This document shows, one piece after another, positions 54,601 through 64,000 of a stretch of 64,000 bases of DNA. Source of the stretch: Chloroflexota bacterium (GTDB lineage Bacteria; Chloroflexota; Anaerolineae; Aggregatilineales; Phototrophicaceae). The notes beneath the pieces were generated by a model. That model saw only the letters and a list, made by a program, of their open reading frames with translations. It had not been told where the DNA came from and ran no database searches. Positions within the stretch are counted from its first letter, which is position 1. Every line of letters starts with the position of its first letter. The DNA lies in assembly GCA_026707225.1 (NCBI GenBank), contig JAPOXG010000117.1:46697-110696 (forward strand). Reading direction: 5' to 3'. A program made the position numbers and the translations under genes.

Positions 54601-56352
54601 CTAAGAAAGACCCTTGAGCCACTGTCTGAAGCGCTCGAGAGGCCAAGTGTTGACCACATGCCGCGCTTCCACCCAGCCGCGGCGCGCGTTCGTCACGCCG
54701 AATTCCATCAGATCCAGATGCGCCACCTGGTGGGCGTCGGTGTTGATAGCCAGCGGGACGCCCATGTCCTGCGCCAGGCGCGCCAGTTCGGGCTTGAGAT
54801 CGAGACGCAAGGGATTGGCGTTGATCTCGAGGATGGTCTCCGCTTCCTTTGCCGCCGCCAGCACCGCGTCCCAATCGGCGTCGACCTCGTCGCGGTTGGG
54901 GAATTGCCGCGCTGATGGATGCCCAATCATGCGGACGTATGGATTGCGAATGGCGTTGAGCAGGCGCGCCGTCACTTGCTCGCGTTTTTGGCTCAAGCCC
55001 GAGTGCAAGCTGGCGATGACGAAATCCAAATGCGCCAGCACCTCATCGGGATAATCGAGGCTGCCGTCGGCTTTGATGTCCATTTCAGTGCCGGCCAGCA
55101 CTTCAATCGCCTCGCCCGTCTCATCGTTAATCCGCCGCACCTCTTCCGCCTGCGCCAGCAAGCGCTCAATTGAGAGTCCGTTGGCGATGCCGAGGCTGCG
55201 CGAGTGGTCGGTGATGACGATGTATTGATGACCGCGCTCGACGCAGGCTTCAACCATCTCGCGGATCGTGTTCTTGCCATCGCTCCAGTCGCTGTGCATG
55301 TGCAGGTCGGCGATGATGTCGGCTCTGGTGACCAGTCGGGGCAGGCGCCGCTCGCGCGCCGCTTCGATTTCGCCGCTGTCTTCCCTCAGCTCCGGCGGCA
55401 CGTATTGCATTCCAAGGGTCTCATAGACCTTCTCTTCGCTATCGCAGAGGGTCTTCTCCGCCGAATCGATGATCGTCTTGTTCGCATCGACCGGGCTGAG
55501 CGCGTGCTCGTTGAGGCTGAGCCCGCGATCGAGGGCGATCTGCCGCATTTTGACATTATGCGCCAGGCTGCCGGTGAAGTAGTTGAGCGCGGTGCCCCAA
55601 CGTGATTTCGCCAATACCCGCACATCGACCTGCAAGCCGGAGAGCAATTCGACCGAACTCTTGGTCGGTCCGTGCCCGAGCACGCGCCCGACATTTTCCA
55701 TCGTCACGAAGCGCTGCATGATTGGACCTGAATCATCAGCGGCGACCAGAATGTCGACATCGCCAATGGTCTCCCGTCCGCGTCGGATGCTGCCGGCCAG
55801 CGCGCCTTCCTGCGCCTCCGGCAATTCCATCAGCAGGTCAAGAATCTTCTGCGCAGCCGGCAAAGCCTCGCCGATATTCGCCCGGCCCGTTTGGCGCGAA
55901 AGCGCTTCAATGCCATCTAGAATCTTCTGTTGGCTCTTCTTGCCCATGCCGGCCAAGCCGGCCAGCTTGCCGGCATCGGCGGCGATCTTCAGTTCGTCCA
56001 CCGAGGTGATTTCCAGCTGTTCCCAGAAGAGCTTGGCTTTCTTCGGTCCCACACCGTTGATGTGCATGATATCGACCAAGCCTTCGGGGATCTCAGCTTT
56101 GAGCCGATTATAAAAATCCAGTTCGCCGCTCTCGAGCATCTCGTCGATTTTCGCCGCGATCGTCTTGCCGATGTAGCTTAAGTCGGTCAGGGCGCCTTCG
56201 CTTGATATCACTCGCAGATCGCGCGGGAGGCTGCGAATCGTTTCCGAGGCGCGGCGATATGACAGCACGCGGTGGATGTTGTCGCCGCGGATCTGAAGCA
56301 TATCGGCGCAGCGCTCAAAGATATCGGCAATTTCCCGATTGCTGAGGCTCAA
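54601..56352 (-). CDS. polX: PolX family DNA polymerase with C-terminal PHP domain
   Basis: NREIADIFERCADMLQIRGDNIHRVLSYRRA; INGVGPKKAKLFWEQL; SIRRGRETIGDVDILVAAD; PHP motif ADLHMHSDWSDGKNTIREM, YIVITDHS. Confidence 0.94.
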   Translation of the reverse strand: MSLSNREIADIFERCADMLQIRGDNIHRVLSYRRASETIRSLPRDLRVISSEGALTDLSYIGKTIAAKIDEMLESGELDFYNRLKAEIPEGLVDIMHINGVGPKKAKLFWEQLEITSVDELKIAADAGKLAGLAGMGKKSQQKILDGIEALSRQTGRANIGEALPAAQKILDLLMELPEAQEGALAGSIRRGRETIGDVDILVAADDSGPIMQRFVTMENVGRVLGHGPTKSSVELLSGLQVDVRVLAKSRWGTALNYFTGSLAHNVKMRQIALDRGLSLNEHALSPVDANKTIIDSAEKTLCDSEEKVYETLGMQYVPPELREDSGEIEAARERRLPRLVTRADIIADLHMHSDWSDGKNTIREMVEACVERGHQYIVITDHSRSLGIANGLSIERLLAQAEEVRRINDETGEAIEVLAGTEMDIKADGSLDYPDEVLAHLDFVIASLHSGLSQKREQVTARLLNAIRNPYVRMIGHPSARQFPNRDEVDADWDAVLAAAKEAETILEINANPLRLDLKPELARLAQDMGVPLAINTDAHQVAHLDLMEFGVTNARRGWVEARHVVNTWPLERFRQWLKGLS

Positions 56353-56500
56353 GGCAACCTCCTGATTAAAGCTGCAAGACTAGAACGCATATTCGGGAAT
56401 AGTATACCAGAAATGCGCCTGCGGTTAAAGATGGTTTGGTCGGCGTGGCGAATGCTGTGGATACACATTTTTAGCGCCAGTTCCGCCGCCGGCGAAATTT

Positions 56501-56575
56501 GTAGGGGCGACTTATCAAGTCGCCCGAAAGCGCGCGCTGTTGCTGTGACGGGCGAGACAAGTCTCGCCCCTACAG
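56501..56575. repeat. Dispersed palindromic repeat, full bipartite unit
   Basis: GTAGGGGCGACTTATCAAGTCGCCCG...CGGGCGAGACAAGTCTCGCCCCTAC. Confidence 0.88.
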
Positions 56576-56734
56576 ATTCCCATTTCACCGAGTTTATTAT
56601 TTTGTGCGCGCCGAGTCCTGACTCGCGAGGGGCTATGGTTCGTTTTCGAATTGTCCTGTCCCGCTCCTGAATCGCGCTTGACAGCGACTTGAATCCGCGC
56701 TACCATCTTCGCAAATTGATATCCCAAAAGACTG

Positions 56735-57000
56735 AGATCCAGAGTAGTAGGCGTCATCGAGCGGTTCAGAGACTCGCTAGCTGCTGAGAATGCGAGACAC
56801 GCAGAGACGCCGAATGGACTGGGGAGTCGCGCAGGTGAAAGGGCAACCGACTAGCTTGCGCCGGAGAGCGCACCGTTAGCAGCGCAGGATATCGACCTTG
56901 CGTCCGTATCCACAAAGCGGTCCGCGCGAGCGGGCAATCAAGGTGGCACCGCGGGAACCCATCTCGTCCTTGAATGGATGATTCGGGTTCTTTTGATTTT
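56735..57000 (+). promoter_or_regulatory. T-box leader (tRNA-Trp sensing) with intrinsic terminator upstream of trpE
   Basis: Stem I internal loop AGTAGTA (56743-56749) opposite GAATGGA (56812-56818, specifier TGG 56815-56817), flanked by CCAG/CTGG and GGCGTC/GACGCC; T-box AAGGTGGCACCGCGG (56940-56954); terminator GAACCC/GGGTTC + TTTTGATTTT (56955-57000). Confidence 0.88.
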
Positions 57001-57012
57001 GAGGAGAAGACG

Positions 57013-58536
57013 ATGTTCGAGACCTTGCCACTTGAGCGAACCGACATCAAGCCCGCGCGCGAGGAGATCTACCGACATTTCGAGCATGGCGATCATGTGC
57101 CGGTATATCGAACGCTGATCGCCGATCTTGAGACGCCCGTATCGGTTTATATGAAGCTGAAGGAAGCGGGCAAACCGGCCTTTCTGCTGGAAAGCGTCGA
57201 GGGCGGCGAACAGGTGGGGCGCTATTCTTTCATCGGCGTCAATCCCAAAGGCGTGCTCAGCGTCAAGGACAATGTCGTCAACTTCGAGCGCGACGGCGAG
57301 ACCACGAGATTTGCCGTACCCGAAGGGCAAGATCCGCTGCATGTGATCAAGCGCCACTTTCAGACGGTGAATCCGGTGGCGCTCGAGGGCTTGCCACGCT
57401 TGGTCGGGGGCGCGGTCGGCTACATGTCTTATGACATCGTTCGCTATTTTGAAGATCTGCCGGCCACCGCCAGCGACGATCTGCGCGTGCCGACGGTTGC
57501 GTTCATGCTGCCGGATACGCTGGTGATTTTCGACCACGCCATGCACCAGCTCATCATTTTGGCCAACGCGCATAATACGGGCAATGATCCGGACGCCGCC
57601 TATGAACGGGCGATAGAAAGCATAGACGGGATTGCCGAAGCCTTGTCGGCGCCCTTGGCGCATCCGGCTTACGATATGCCTCTGAATGGCGAACTGGAGG
57701 ATCCGAAAGCGAACATTGAAAAGCGCGTTCACGAAGCGCGCGTGCGGGCGGCCAAGGAATATATCCGCGATGGCGATGCCTTTCAGATTGTCTTGGCGCA
57801 GCGCTTCAGCCGCCATACCGAAGCCAGCCCGCTGCAGATTTACCGCGCCTTGCGAGCGACCAATCCGTCGCCCTATATGTTCCTGCTCGAATTCAGCGAG
57901 GACCTGACGCTGGTGGGCGCATCGCCGGAGATGCTGGTTCGCCTCGAAGATGGCATTGCCTACAATCGCCCAGTCGCCGGCACCAGACGCCGCGGAGCGA
58001 CCGAGAAGGAGGACCTCGAGCTGGAAGAGGAGCTGATCAACGATCCCAAAGAGCGCGCCGAACACGTCATGTTGGTCGATCTGGGCCGGAATGACCTGGG
58101 GCGCGTCTGCGATTATGGCACGGTCAAAGTGACAAAGATGATGTATATCGAACGCTTCTCGCACGTGATGCATATCACAAGCCAAGTCGAAGGTCTGCTT
58201 AGTAAAGGCATGGACGCCTTCGATTTGGTGCGAGCCACTTTCCCGGCGGGCACGCTCAGCGGGGCGCCGAAGGTGCGGGCGATGGAAATCATTGAAGAAC
58301 TTGAAGAAACGCGCCGCGGACCCTATGGCGGGGCGGTCGGTTATTTCAGCTTCGACGGCTCAATGGATATGTGTATTACGATACGCTCCTTGTTGATGCA
58401 GAATGGCGCCATAAGCGTGCAAGCCGGCGGCGGCATCGTGGCCGACAGTGATCCGACGGCGGAATACTATGAAACAATCCACAAAGCCGCGGCTGTCTTC
58501 GAAGCGGTCAAATATGCGGAAAGCGGACTGATGTGA
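57013..58536 (+). CDS. trpE: Anthranilate synthase component I
   Basis: ATG 57013 with GAGGAG upstream; GDAFQIVLAQRFS, YMFLLEF, GTRRRGATEKEDLELEEELINDPKERAEHVMLVDLGRNDLGRV, GTLSGAPKVRAMEIIEELE. Confidence 0.96.
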   Translation: MFETLPLERTDIKPAREEIYRHFEHGDHVPVYRTLIADLETPVSVYMKLKEAGKPAFLLESVEGGEQVGRYSFIGVNPKGVLSVKDNVVNFERDGETTRFAVPEGQDPLHVIKRHFQTVNPVALEGLPRLVGGAVGYMSYDIVRYFEDLPATASDDLRVPTVAFMLPDTLVIFDHAMHQLIILANAHNTGNDPDAAYERAIESIDGIAEALSAPLAHPAYDMPLNGELEDPKANIEKRVHEARVRAAKEYIRDGDAFQIVLAQRFSRHTEASPLQIYRALRATNPSPYMFLLEFSEDLTLVGASPEMLVRLEDGIAYNRPVAGTRRRGATEKEDLELEEELINDPKERAEHVMLVDLGRNDLGRVCDYGTVKVTKMMYIERFSHVMHITSQVEGLLSKGMDAFDLVRATFPAGTLSGAPKVRAMEIIEELEETRRGPYGGAVGYFSFDGSMDMCITIRSLLMQNGAISVQAGGGIVADSDPTAEYYETIHKAAAVFEAVKYAESGLM

Positions 58537-58550
58537 GCGGATTCAGATGG

Positions 58551-58579
58551 ACTGTAGGGGCGACCCTTGGGTCGCCCGA
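58551..58579. repeat. Dispersed repeat half-unit between trpE and trpG
   Basis: CTGTAGGGGCGACCCTTGGGTCGCCCGA. Confidence 0.85.
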
Positions 58580-58611
58580 AAACTATGAACATAGGGGCCG
58601 AAGGACAACTC

Positions 58612-59202
58612 ATGATCCTGGTGATCGACAATTACGACAGCTTTACCTACAACATCGTGCAGGAACTGGGCGAGCTCGGCGCGACCCTGACCGTCTATCG
58701 CAATGACAAAATTACGGTGGACGAGATCCGGTCGCTGGCGCCGGAGCGCATCGTGATATCGCCGGGACCCGGCTTTCCCATTGACGCCGGCGTTTCGCTA
58801 GAATTGATTCGCGAGCTCGGTTCAGAGATTCCGCTGCTGGGCGTTTGCCTCGGTCATCAGGCGATCGGCCAAGCCTACGGCGGTCTGGTCGTGCATGCGC
58901 CTGAACTGATGCACGGCAAAACCAGCATGATCTATCATGATGGCGATACGATCTTGGGCGGCATTCCCAATCCCTTTGAGGCGACTCGCTACCACAGCCT
59001 GATTGTGAAGGAGGCCACCTTGCCCGAGTGTTTGCAGATTACAGCGCGGACTGAAGGCGGCGAAATCATGGGCCTGCGCCATCGGCGCCATCCAGTGATT
59101 GGCCTCCAGTTTCACCCGGAGAGCGTCTTGACCGGCTATGGCCTGCAAATCCTGGGTAACTTTCTCAACTACGAACCCATTTCATTTATGGAGAAAATGT
59201 AG
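58612..59202 (+). CDS. trpG: Anthranilate synthase component II (glutamine amidotransferase)
   Basis: [60 protein letters not shown] extends upstream, but Met 58612 fits the family start. Confidence 0.94.
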   Translation: MILVIDNYDSFTYNIVQELGELGATLTVYRNDKITVDEIRSLAPERIVISPGPGFPIDAGVSLELIRELGSEIPLLGVCLGHQAIGQAYGGLVVHAPELMHGKTSMIYHDGDTILGGIPNPFEATRYHSLIVKEATLPECLQITARTEGGEIMGLRHRRHPVIGLQFHPESVLTGYGLQILGNFLNYEPISFMEKM

Positions 59203-59270
59203 GGGCGGGCGGCGGTCACTGTCGGCGGTCAGTGTCTACGCGACCTACGCGACCCATCGGGTCGCCCGCT
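59199..59270. repeat. Dispersed repeat, variant subfamily, between trpG and trpD
   Basis: TGTAGGGGCGGGCGGCGGTCACTGTCGGCGGTCAGTGTCTACGCGACCTACGCGACCCATCGGGTCGCCCGC. Confidence 0.75.
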
Positions 59271-59313
59271 GGACCGCTCAATTCTTTATGCGCGAATAGA
59301 TGAAGGAACAAAC

Positions 59314-60345
59314 ATGGATATCCAACAAGCTATTGATGAAATGAGCCGCTACGGGCATCTCAGCGCCGAACAAGCCGAATCGGTGATGCGGCAAATCATG
59401 ACTGGTGGCGCAACCGAAGCGCAGATTGGCGCCTATCTGATGGCGCTGCGCATGAAGGGGGAGACCACCGACGAGATCACGGGAAGCGCGCGGGCGATGC
59501 GACAAGCGGCGACCAAGGTGCCGACGTCCGGCACCGCGGACATGCTGGATACCTGCGGAACCGGCGGCGACCGCTCGGGAACCTTCAACATCAGCACGAC
59601 CGTCGCTTTCGTGGCGGCTGGCGCTGGCATCCCGGTGGCGAAACATGGCAACCGCGCGGCCAGCAGCAAGAGCGGCAGCGCGGATGTGCTGGCGGCGCTG
59701 GGCGTCAACCTGGACTTGGAGGCGGAACAAGTCGGCGCTTGCATAGACGAAATCGGCATCGGTTTCCTCTTCGCCGTCAATCTGCACCCGGCCATGCGTT
59801 ACGCCATCGCGCCTCGCCGTCAACTGGGCATCCGCACGATATTCAACATTTTGGGTCCCTTGACCAATCCCGCCGGCGCGCAGCGATTCTTGATGGGCGT
59901 GTTCGCGGCCGAGATGACCGACTTGCTGGCCCAAGTCTTGCGCGCGCTGGGCGTCAAGTCGGCAATGGTTGTCAACGGCTATGGCGGCTTGGATGAATTG
60001 ACGGTGACCGGACCCAACCGCATCAGCTATCTGAAGGAGGACGGGAGTCTTACTCATTTGGATGCAGATCCAACTGATTTGGGATGCCATCGCGCCAGCC
60101 TGGAAGACCTCAAGGGCGGTGAACCGGCCGATAACGCGGCTATCTCGCGCGCTGTGCTCGACGGCTCCGATCATGGACCCAAGCGGGATATCGTGCTGCT
60201 GAACGCGGGCGCGGCCATCATGGCGGCGGGACGAGCCAGCTCCATCGCCGACGGCGTCGTGACGGCGCGCGACAGCCTCGATAGCGGCATGGCGCTCAAG
60301 AAACTCGATGACTTGATCGAAATGAGCCAAAGTTTCGCTACATGA
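59314..60345 (+). CDS. trpD: Anthranilate phosphoribosyltransferase
   Basis: DTCGTGGDRSGTFNISTTVAFVAAGAGIPVAKHGNRAASSKSGSADVLAALG; RTIFNILGPLTNPA. Confidence 0.96.
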   Translation: MDIQQAIDEMSRYGHLSAEQAESVMRQIMTGGATEAQIGAYLMALRMKGETTDEITGSARAMRQAATKVPTSGTADMLDTCGTGGDRSGTFNISTTVAFVAAGAGIPVAKHGNRAASSKSGSADVLAALGVNLDLEAEQVGACIDEIGIGFLFAVNLHPAMRYAIAPRRQLGIRTIFNILGPLTNPAGAQRFLMGVFAAEMTDLLAQVLRALGVKSAMVVNGYGGLDELTVTGPNRISYLKEDGSLTHLDADPTDLGCHRASLEDLKGGEPADNAAISRAVLDGSDHGPKRDIVLLNAGAAIMAAGRASSIADGVVTARDSLDSGMALKKLDDLIEMSQSFAT

Positions 60346-61160
60346 GCCAAGCCTTCGTCACCACCGACACCGTCCTCGACCGCATCCTCGACCGCAAAGT
60401 GGAGGAGCTCGCCATTTCGCGCGCGCGGATCGCCGACGGCGAAATGAGGCGGCAGGCGGAAGGCGCCGCTTTCGCCACACGCGATATGATGGCCGCGCTG
60501 CAAAGCGAGCAGGTGAGTCTGATCGCCGAAGTCAAGCGAGCGTCGCCCAGCAAGGGCGCGCTAACCAAGGATTTCGCGCCGGTGATGACCGCCGCCACCT
60601 ACGCGCAAAATGGCGCGGCCGCGATATCGGTGCTGACTGACGAAGATTTCTTCCAGGGCAGCCTGCGCTATCTGACGGCGGTGCGGCGGGCGGTCGCGGC
60701 GCCAATCCTGCGCAAGGACTTCGTCATAGATCCTTACCAGGTCTACGAAGGGCGGGCGGCCGGCGCGGATGCGATACTCTTGATCGTGGCGGCGCTTTCC
60801 GATCCGCAGTTGATTGACCTCTACGCCTTGACTCGCGATCTCGGCATGACGGCGCTGGTCGAGGCGCACAATGAATGGGAAATGTCGCGCGCCTTGCGAA
60901 TCGGCGCGCAGCTCATCGGCATCAACAACCGCGATTTGAAGACCTTCCATGTTGATCTGGACACGACGGCGCGGCTGGCTGGTATGGTGGATGACGATGT
61001 CGTCTTGATTGCTGAGAGCGGCATTTTCAGCGCCGCCGACGCGCGAGCGATGGGGCGGCTGGGAGCGCATGGGATTCTCGTTGGCGAGGCGCTAATGAAA
61101 GCGCCGGACATGGTTTCCTTGATCCGCGAACTATCCTGCCAGCCAAAGCGCAAACTGTAG
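60342..61160 (+). CDS. trpC: Indole-3-glycerol phosphate synthase
   Basis: LIAEVKRASPSKG, AISVLTDEDFFQGS, PILRKDFVIDPYQVYE, IGINNRDLKTFHVDLDTT; 4-nt overlap with trpD. Confidence 0.96.
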   Translation: MSQAFVTTDTVLDRILDRKVEELAISRARIADGEMRRQAEGAAFATRDMMAALQSEQVSLIAEVKRASPSKGALTKDFAPVMTAATYAQNGAAAISVLTDEDFFQGSLRYLTAVRRAVAAPILRKDFVIDPYQVYEGRAAGADAILLIVAALSDPQLIDLYALTRDLGMTALVEAHNEWEMSRALRIGAQLIGINNRDLKTFHVDLDTTARLAGMVDDDVVLIAESGIFSAADARAMGRLGAHGILVGEALMKAPDMVSLIRELSCQPKRKL

Positions 61161-61220
61161 GGGCGCATTTTCTGGTCGCTCGCCAAAACGCAAACTGTAG
61201 GGGCGAGACTTGTCTCGCCC
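61156..61220. repeat. Dispersed repeat, two half-units, between trpC and trpF
   Basis: TGTAGGGGCGCATTTTCTGGTCGCTCGCC...TGTAGGGGCGAGACTTGTCTCGCCC. Confidence 0.8.
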
Positions 61221-61259
61221 AAAAGCACGAAAGCTCATGTTCGCTGAGGACATACAAAC

Positions 61260-61925
61260 GTGACCAAGGTTAAGATCTGTGGCATACGATCGGTCGAAAA
61301 CGCGCTGACAGTCGCACATGCCGGCGCCGATTTGCTCGGCCTCAACTTTTATCCGGGGACGCCGCGCTACGTGACGCCAGCGGTCGCGCGCGAGATTGCG
61401 CGGCGATTGCGCGAGGCGCTGGGCGCATCCTGCCCCACGCTGGTGGGCGTCTTTGTCAATGCGTCGGCTGATGAGGTTCGTGAAACTGTGGAGACGGTCG
61501 GGCTGGAATTCGCGCAGCTAAGCGGCGACGAACCTGCCGAGACCCTGTACGCGCTGCGTGACATTGCCTTTAAGGCGATTCGCCCGGCTGATGAAGCGGC
61601 GGCGCTGGCCGAGGTGGAAGGCTTGCGATTCGCCTTTCCTCAGGGCGAAGACGCGCCTTCCATTCTATTGGATGCTTACAGTCGAGAGCTCTACGGCGGA
61701 ACCGGCGAGACTGCAAGCGAGGGCATCGCCCGGGCGGTGAAAGCGGCGGCGCCGCGCCTGATGCTGGCTGGCGGTCTCAACCCGCAGAATGTCGCCGAGC
61801 GCGTACGGCGCATCCGACCCTGGGGCGTGGATGTCGCCAGTGGCGTGGAAGCGGGCGCGCCAGGCCTCAAAGATGCGGGAAAAGTGCGCGCTTTCATAGA
61901 GGCGGTACGGACGGCCGAGGCATGA
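61260..61925 (+). CDS. trpF: Phosphoribosylanthranilate isomerase (GTG start)
   Basis: VKICGIRSVENALTVAHAGADLLGLNFYPGTPRYV; LAGGLNPQNVAERVRRIRPWGVDVASGVEAGAPGLKD. Confidence 0.95.
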   Translation: MTKVKICGIRSVENALTVAHAGADLLGLNFYPGTPRYVTPAVAREIARRLREALGASCPTLVGVFVNASADEVRETVETVGLEFAQLSGDEPAETLYALRDIAFKAIRPADEAAALAEVEGLRFAFPQGEDAPSILLDAYSRELYGGTGETASEGIARAVKAAAPRLMLAGGLNPQNVAERVRRIRPWGVDVASGVEAGAPGLKDAGKVRAFIEAVRTAEA

Positions 61926-62545
61926 GCGAGCGCTTCGACATTTACGACGAAGCGCTGAATCACATCGGCGTGAAGCGGCGCGCGGCGGTCCATCGGGACG
62001 GCGACTGGCATCAGGTCTTTCACTGTTGGGTGATTGGGCGCGAGGCGAGTGGCGCTCCCTTCGTGGTCCTGCAAAAGCGCCCAGACTATCTGGATTATCC
62101 CAACAAGATTGATATCAGCGCGGCCGGGCACTTGCTGGCGGGCGAGACCGCGCGCGACGGAACCCGCGAAATTGAAGAGGAACTGGGTATGCGCCTGGCT
62201 TTCGACGAGCTGATTCCGCTCGGGCGGCGCATTGGGATCCATCGAAGCGGTGAATTCGTCGATTGCCAAATCTGCCATGTTTTCCTCTATGAGTGCGATC
62301 AGCCGCTGGATGCTTACGCGTATCAGACTGAGGAGATAGCTGGTTTGGTCCGGCTGCGGATTGACGACGGCTTGCGCCTGTTTGCGGGCGAAGTCTCCCA
62401 GGTGCTGGCGCCCGCTGTTGGACTGGGTGCGCCGCAAGTCGCGCTCAGCAAAGACGACTTTATTCCCAGCGTCGACCACTATGTTGAGAAAGTCTTGATT
62501 CTTGCCCAGCGCTATTTTGCCGGGGAGCAAGAACTATGGATATGA
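61922..62545 (+). CDS. NUDIX hydrolase
   Basis: Nudix box GHLLAGETARDGTREIEEELGM; 4-nt overlap with trpF. Confidence 0.92.
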   Translation: MSERFDIYDEALNHIGVKRRAAVHRDGDWHQVFHCWVIGREASGAPFVVLQKRPDYLDYPNKIDISAAGHLLAGETARDGTREIEEELGMRLAFDELIPLGRRIGIHRSGEFVDCQICHVFLYECDQPLDAYAYQTEEIAGLVRLRIDDGLRLFAGEVSQVLAPAVGLGAPQVALSKDDFIPSVDHYVEKVLILAQRYFAGEQELWI

Positions 62546-62590
62546 AAGCGACAGGCGAACAATCACATACAAAAAAAGCTGGCGAAAATT

Positions 62591-62708
62591 GTAGGGGCGA
62601 CCTATCAGGTCGCCCGTCAGCACTCAATAAATGTACGGGCGAGCCGGTGGCTCACCCCACTAAAACCTAAATCGTAAAGTGCTTTCAAGCAAACAGGTGG
62701 CTCGCCCG
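62591..62708. repeat. Dispersed repeat units between the Nudix gene and trpB
   Basis: TGTAGGGGCGACCTATCAGGTCGCCCG...TACGGGCGAGCCGGTGGCTCACCCC...GGTGGCTCGCCCG. Confidence 0.75.
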
Positions 62709-62732
62709 AAACAACCAACAGGATATTTTCTC

Positions 62733-63950
62733 ATGACTGATCTGTACATCCAAACCGACCTAAGCGACCTGCCCGACGAGCGCGGCTACTTCGGCGAATT
62801 CGGCGGCCGCTTCGTGCCCGAGACGATCATCCCGGCGCTGGACGAGCTGGAAGCGGCTTATGCCGAGGCCATGGCCGATCCCGCGTTTCATCATGAATTG
62901 AGCCATTTGCAGCGGACATACACGGGCCGCCCAACGCCGATCAGCCATGCCCAGCGCTTGAGCGAGGCCCTGGGCGGCGCGCAGATCTATCTCAAGCGGG
63001 AGGACTTGGCGCATACCGGCGCGCACAAGATCAACAACGCGCTTGGCCAAGGCTTGCTGGCGAAGCGCATGGGCAAGCGCCGCATTATTGCGGAGACGGG
63101 CGCCGGACAGCACGGCGTCGGTACGGCGACAGCGATGGCGCTGCTCGGCCTGGAATGCCATGTCTACATGGGCACGGTCGATATCCGCCGCCAGCAGCCC
63201 AACGTCTTCCGCATGAAGCTGCTGGGCGCCGAGGTCATTCCGGTTGAGAGCGGCAGCCGCACCTTGAAAGACGCCATCAATGAAGCCATGCGCGACTGGG
63301 TGACCAATGTCGAGACCACCTTTTATCTGCTCGGTTCGGCGTTGGGTCCGCATCCCTATCCGATGATGGTTCGCGATTTCCAAAGCATCATCGGCGCCGA
63401 GGCTCGCCAGCAGATCCAAGCTCTGACCGGTCAGCTGCCGGAGGCCTGTATCGCCTGCGTCGGCGGCGGCAGCAATGCCATCGGGCTGTTTCACGCCTTT
63501 CGCGACGATGTGAACACCGAGCTGATCGGCGTCGAAGCCGGCGGGCGCGGCATCGAAAGCCGGGAACACGCGGCGCGCTTCGCCGACCTGGATATCAGCC
63601 GCCCCGGCATATTGCATGGCACGCGCTCATTCGTCATGCAGAATGAAGACGGGCAAATCATGGAAACGCACAGTGTGTCGGCCGGCTTGGATTACCCGTC
63701 GGTCGGTCCCGAACATGCGCACCTCCGTCAATTGGAACGCGCTTATTATACGATGGCGACCGACGAGGAAGCGCTGGAGGCTTTTCAAGTCTTGAGCAAA
63801 ATGGAAGGAATCATTCCCGCGCTGGAGAGCGCGCACGCCGTCGCCGAGGCGATCAAGCGGGCGCCGACAATGCCGCGCGACAGTGTGCTGCTGGTCAACT
63901 TGTCCGGCCGCGGTGACAAAGACCTCGATACCGTCATCGGGCTTCTGTAG
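62733..63950 (+). CDS. trpB: Tryptophan synthase beta chain
   Basis: [73 protein letters not shown]. Start at Met 62733. Confidence 0.96.
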   Translation: MTDLYIQTDLSDLPDERGYFGEFGGRFVPETIIPALDELEAAYAEAMADPAFHHELSHLQRTYTGRPTPISHAQRLSEALGGAQIYLKREDLAHTGAHKINNALGQGLLAKRMGKRRIIAETGAGQHGVGTATAMALLGLECHVYMGTVDIRRQQPNVFRMKLLGAEVIPVESGSRTLKDAINEAMRDWVTNVETTFYLLGSALGPHPYPMMVRDFQSIIGAEARQQIQALTGQLPEACIACVGGGSNAIGLFHAFRDDVNTELIGVEAGGRGIESREHAARFADLDISRPGILHGTRSFVMQNEDGQIMETHSVSAGLDYPSVGPEHAHLRQLERAYYTMATDEEALEAFQVLSKMEGIIPALESAHAVAEAIKRAPTMPRDSVLLVNLSGRGDKDLDTVIGLL

Positions 63951-64000
63951 TGGTCCTGAAAAACTGGACACCTAGTAAAGAGAGTATACTAGATGCTCAG
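63951..64000. mobile_element. Possible terminal inverted repeat of an IS (IS3-like end), truncated by the window edge
   Basis: TGGTCCTGAAAAACTGGACACCTAGTAA directly after the trpB stop resembles IS3/IS150-type ends (TGtnCTGAnnnnAAAn..TGGACA). No transposase is visible in the window. Confidence 0.35.

Noticed and set aside
56974-57012. Upstream extension of trpE to 56974 (MDDSGSFDFEEKT)
   Set aside because: This segment is the T-box terminator 3' arm and RBS; ATG 57013 with GAGGAG is the better start.
56938-58185. 415-aa minus-strand ORF
   Set aside because: Antisense to trpE and the T-box terminator; no family features.
59278-60330. 350-aa minus-strand ORF
   Set aside because: Antisense to trpD; rejected as shadow frame.

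Overview
The window looks like a Chloroflexota-type bacterial chromosome segment (inferred from gene content, a T-box upstream of trpE, and a dispersed GTAGGGGCGA repeat family). It is densely coding and mostly housekeeping or heterotrophic. Left to right it carries: a partial pyrB; fhs; an MFS transporter; glgB; dinB; a heterodimeric ABC exporter; a sugar isomerase and an Ldh-type oxidoreductase; a fusion protein with a phosphodiester-glycosidase-like C-terminus; a ~1.7 kb cluster of decayed gene remnants; a fatty acid desaturase; an oligopeptide ABC uptake locus with several peptidases and amidohydrolases; a sugar ABC transporter with a sulfatase; lysA; three tRNAs; uvrB; an HDAC-like hydrolase; aspS; an aquaporin; an LCP protein; a lipoate ligase; a recombinase-like protein with a degenerate active site; a polX-SH3-ligA cluster; and a T-box-preceded trpE-G-D-C-F-(Nudix)-B operon. 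The best hunt items are: (i) a dispersed palindromic GTAGGGGCGA...TCGCCCCTAC repeat whose inner stems show compensatory changes and which occupies every non-overlapping trp intergenic gap; (ii) a Trp-specifier T-box with terminator; (iii) an unannotated promoter-hairpin-terminator unit at about 48266-48515 that may be a structured ncRNA; (iv) a graveyard of three different pseudogenes; (v) a tyrosine-recombinase-like protein lacking several catalytic residues; and (vi) a possible IS end directly after trpB. No CRISPR array, rRNA, prophage or recognisable defence island was seen. I found no convincing wholly new multi-gene system.
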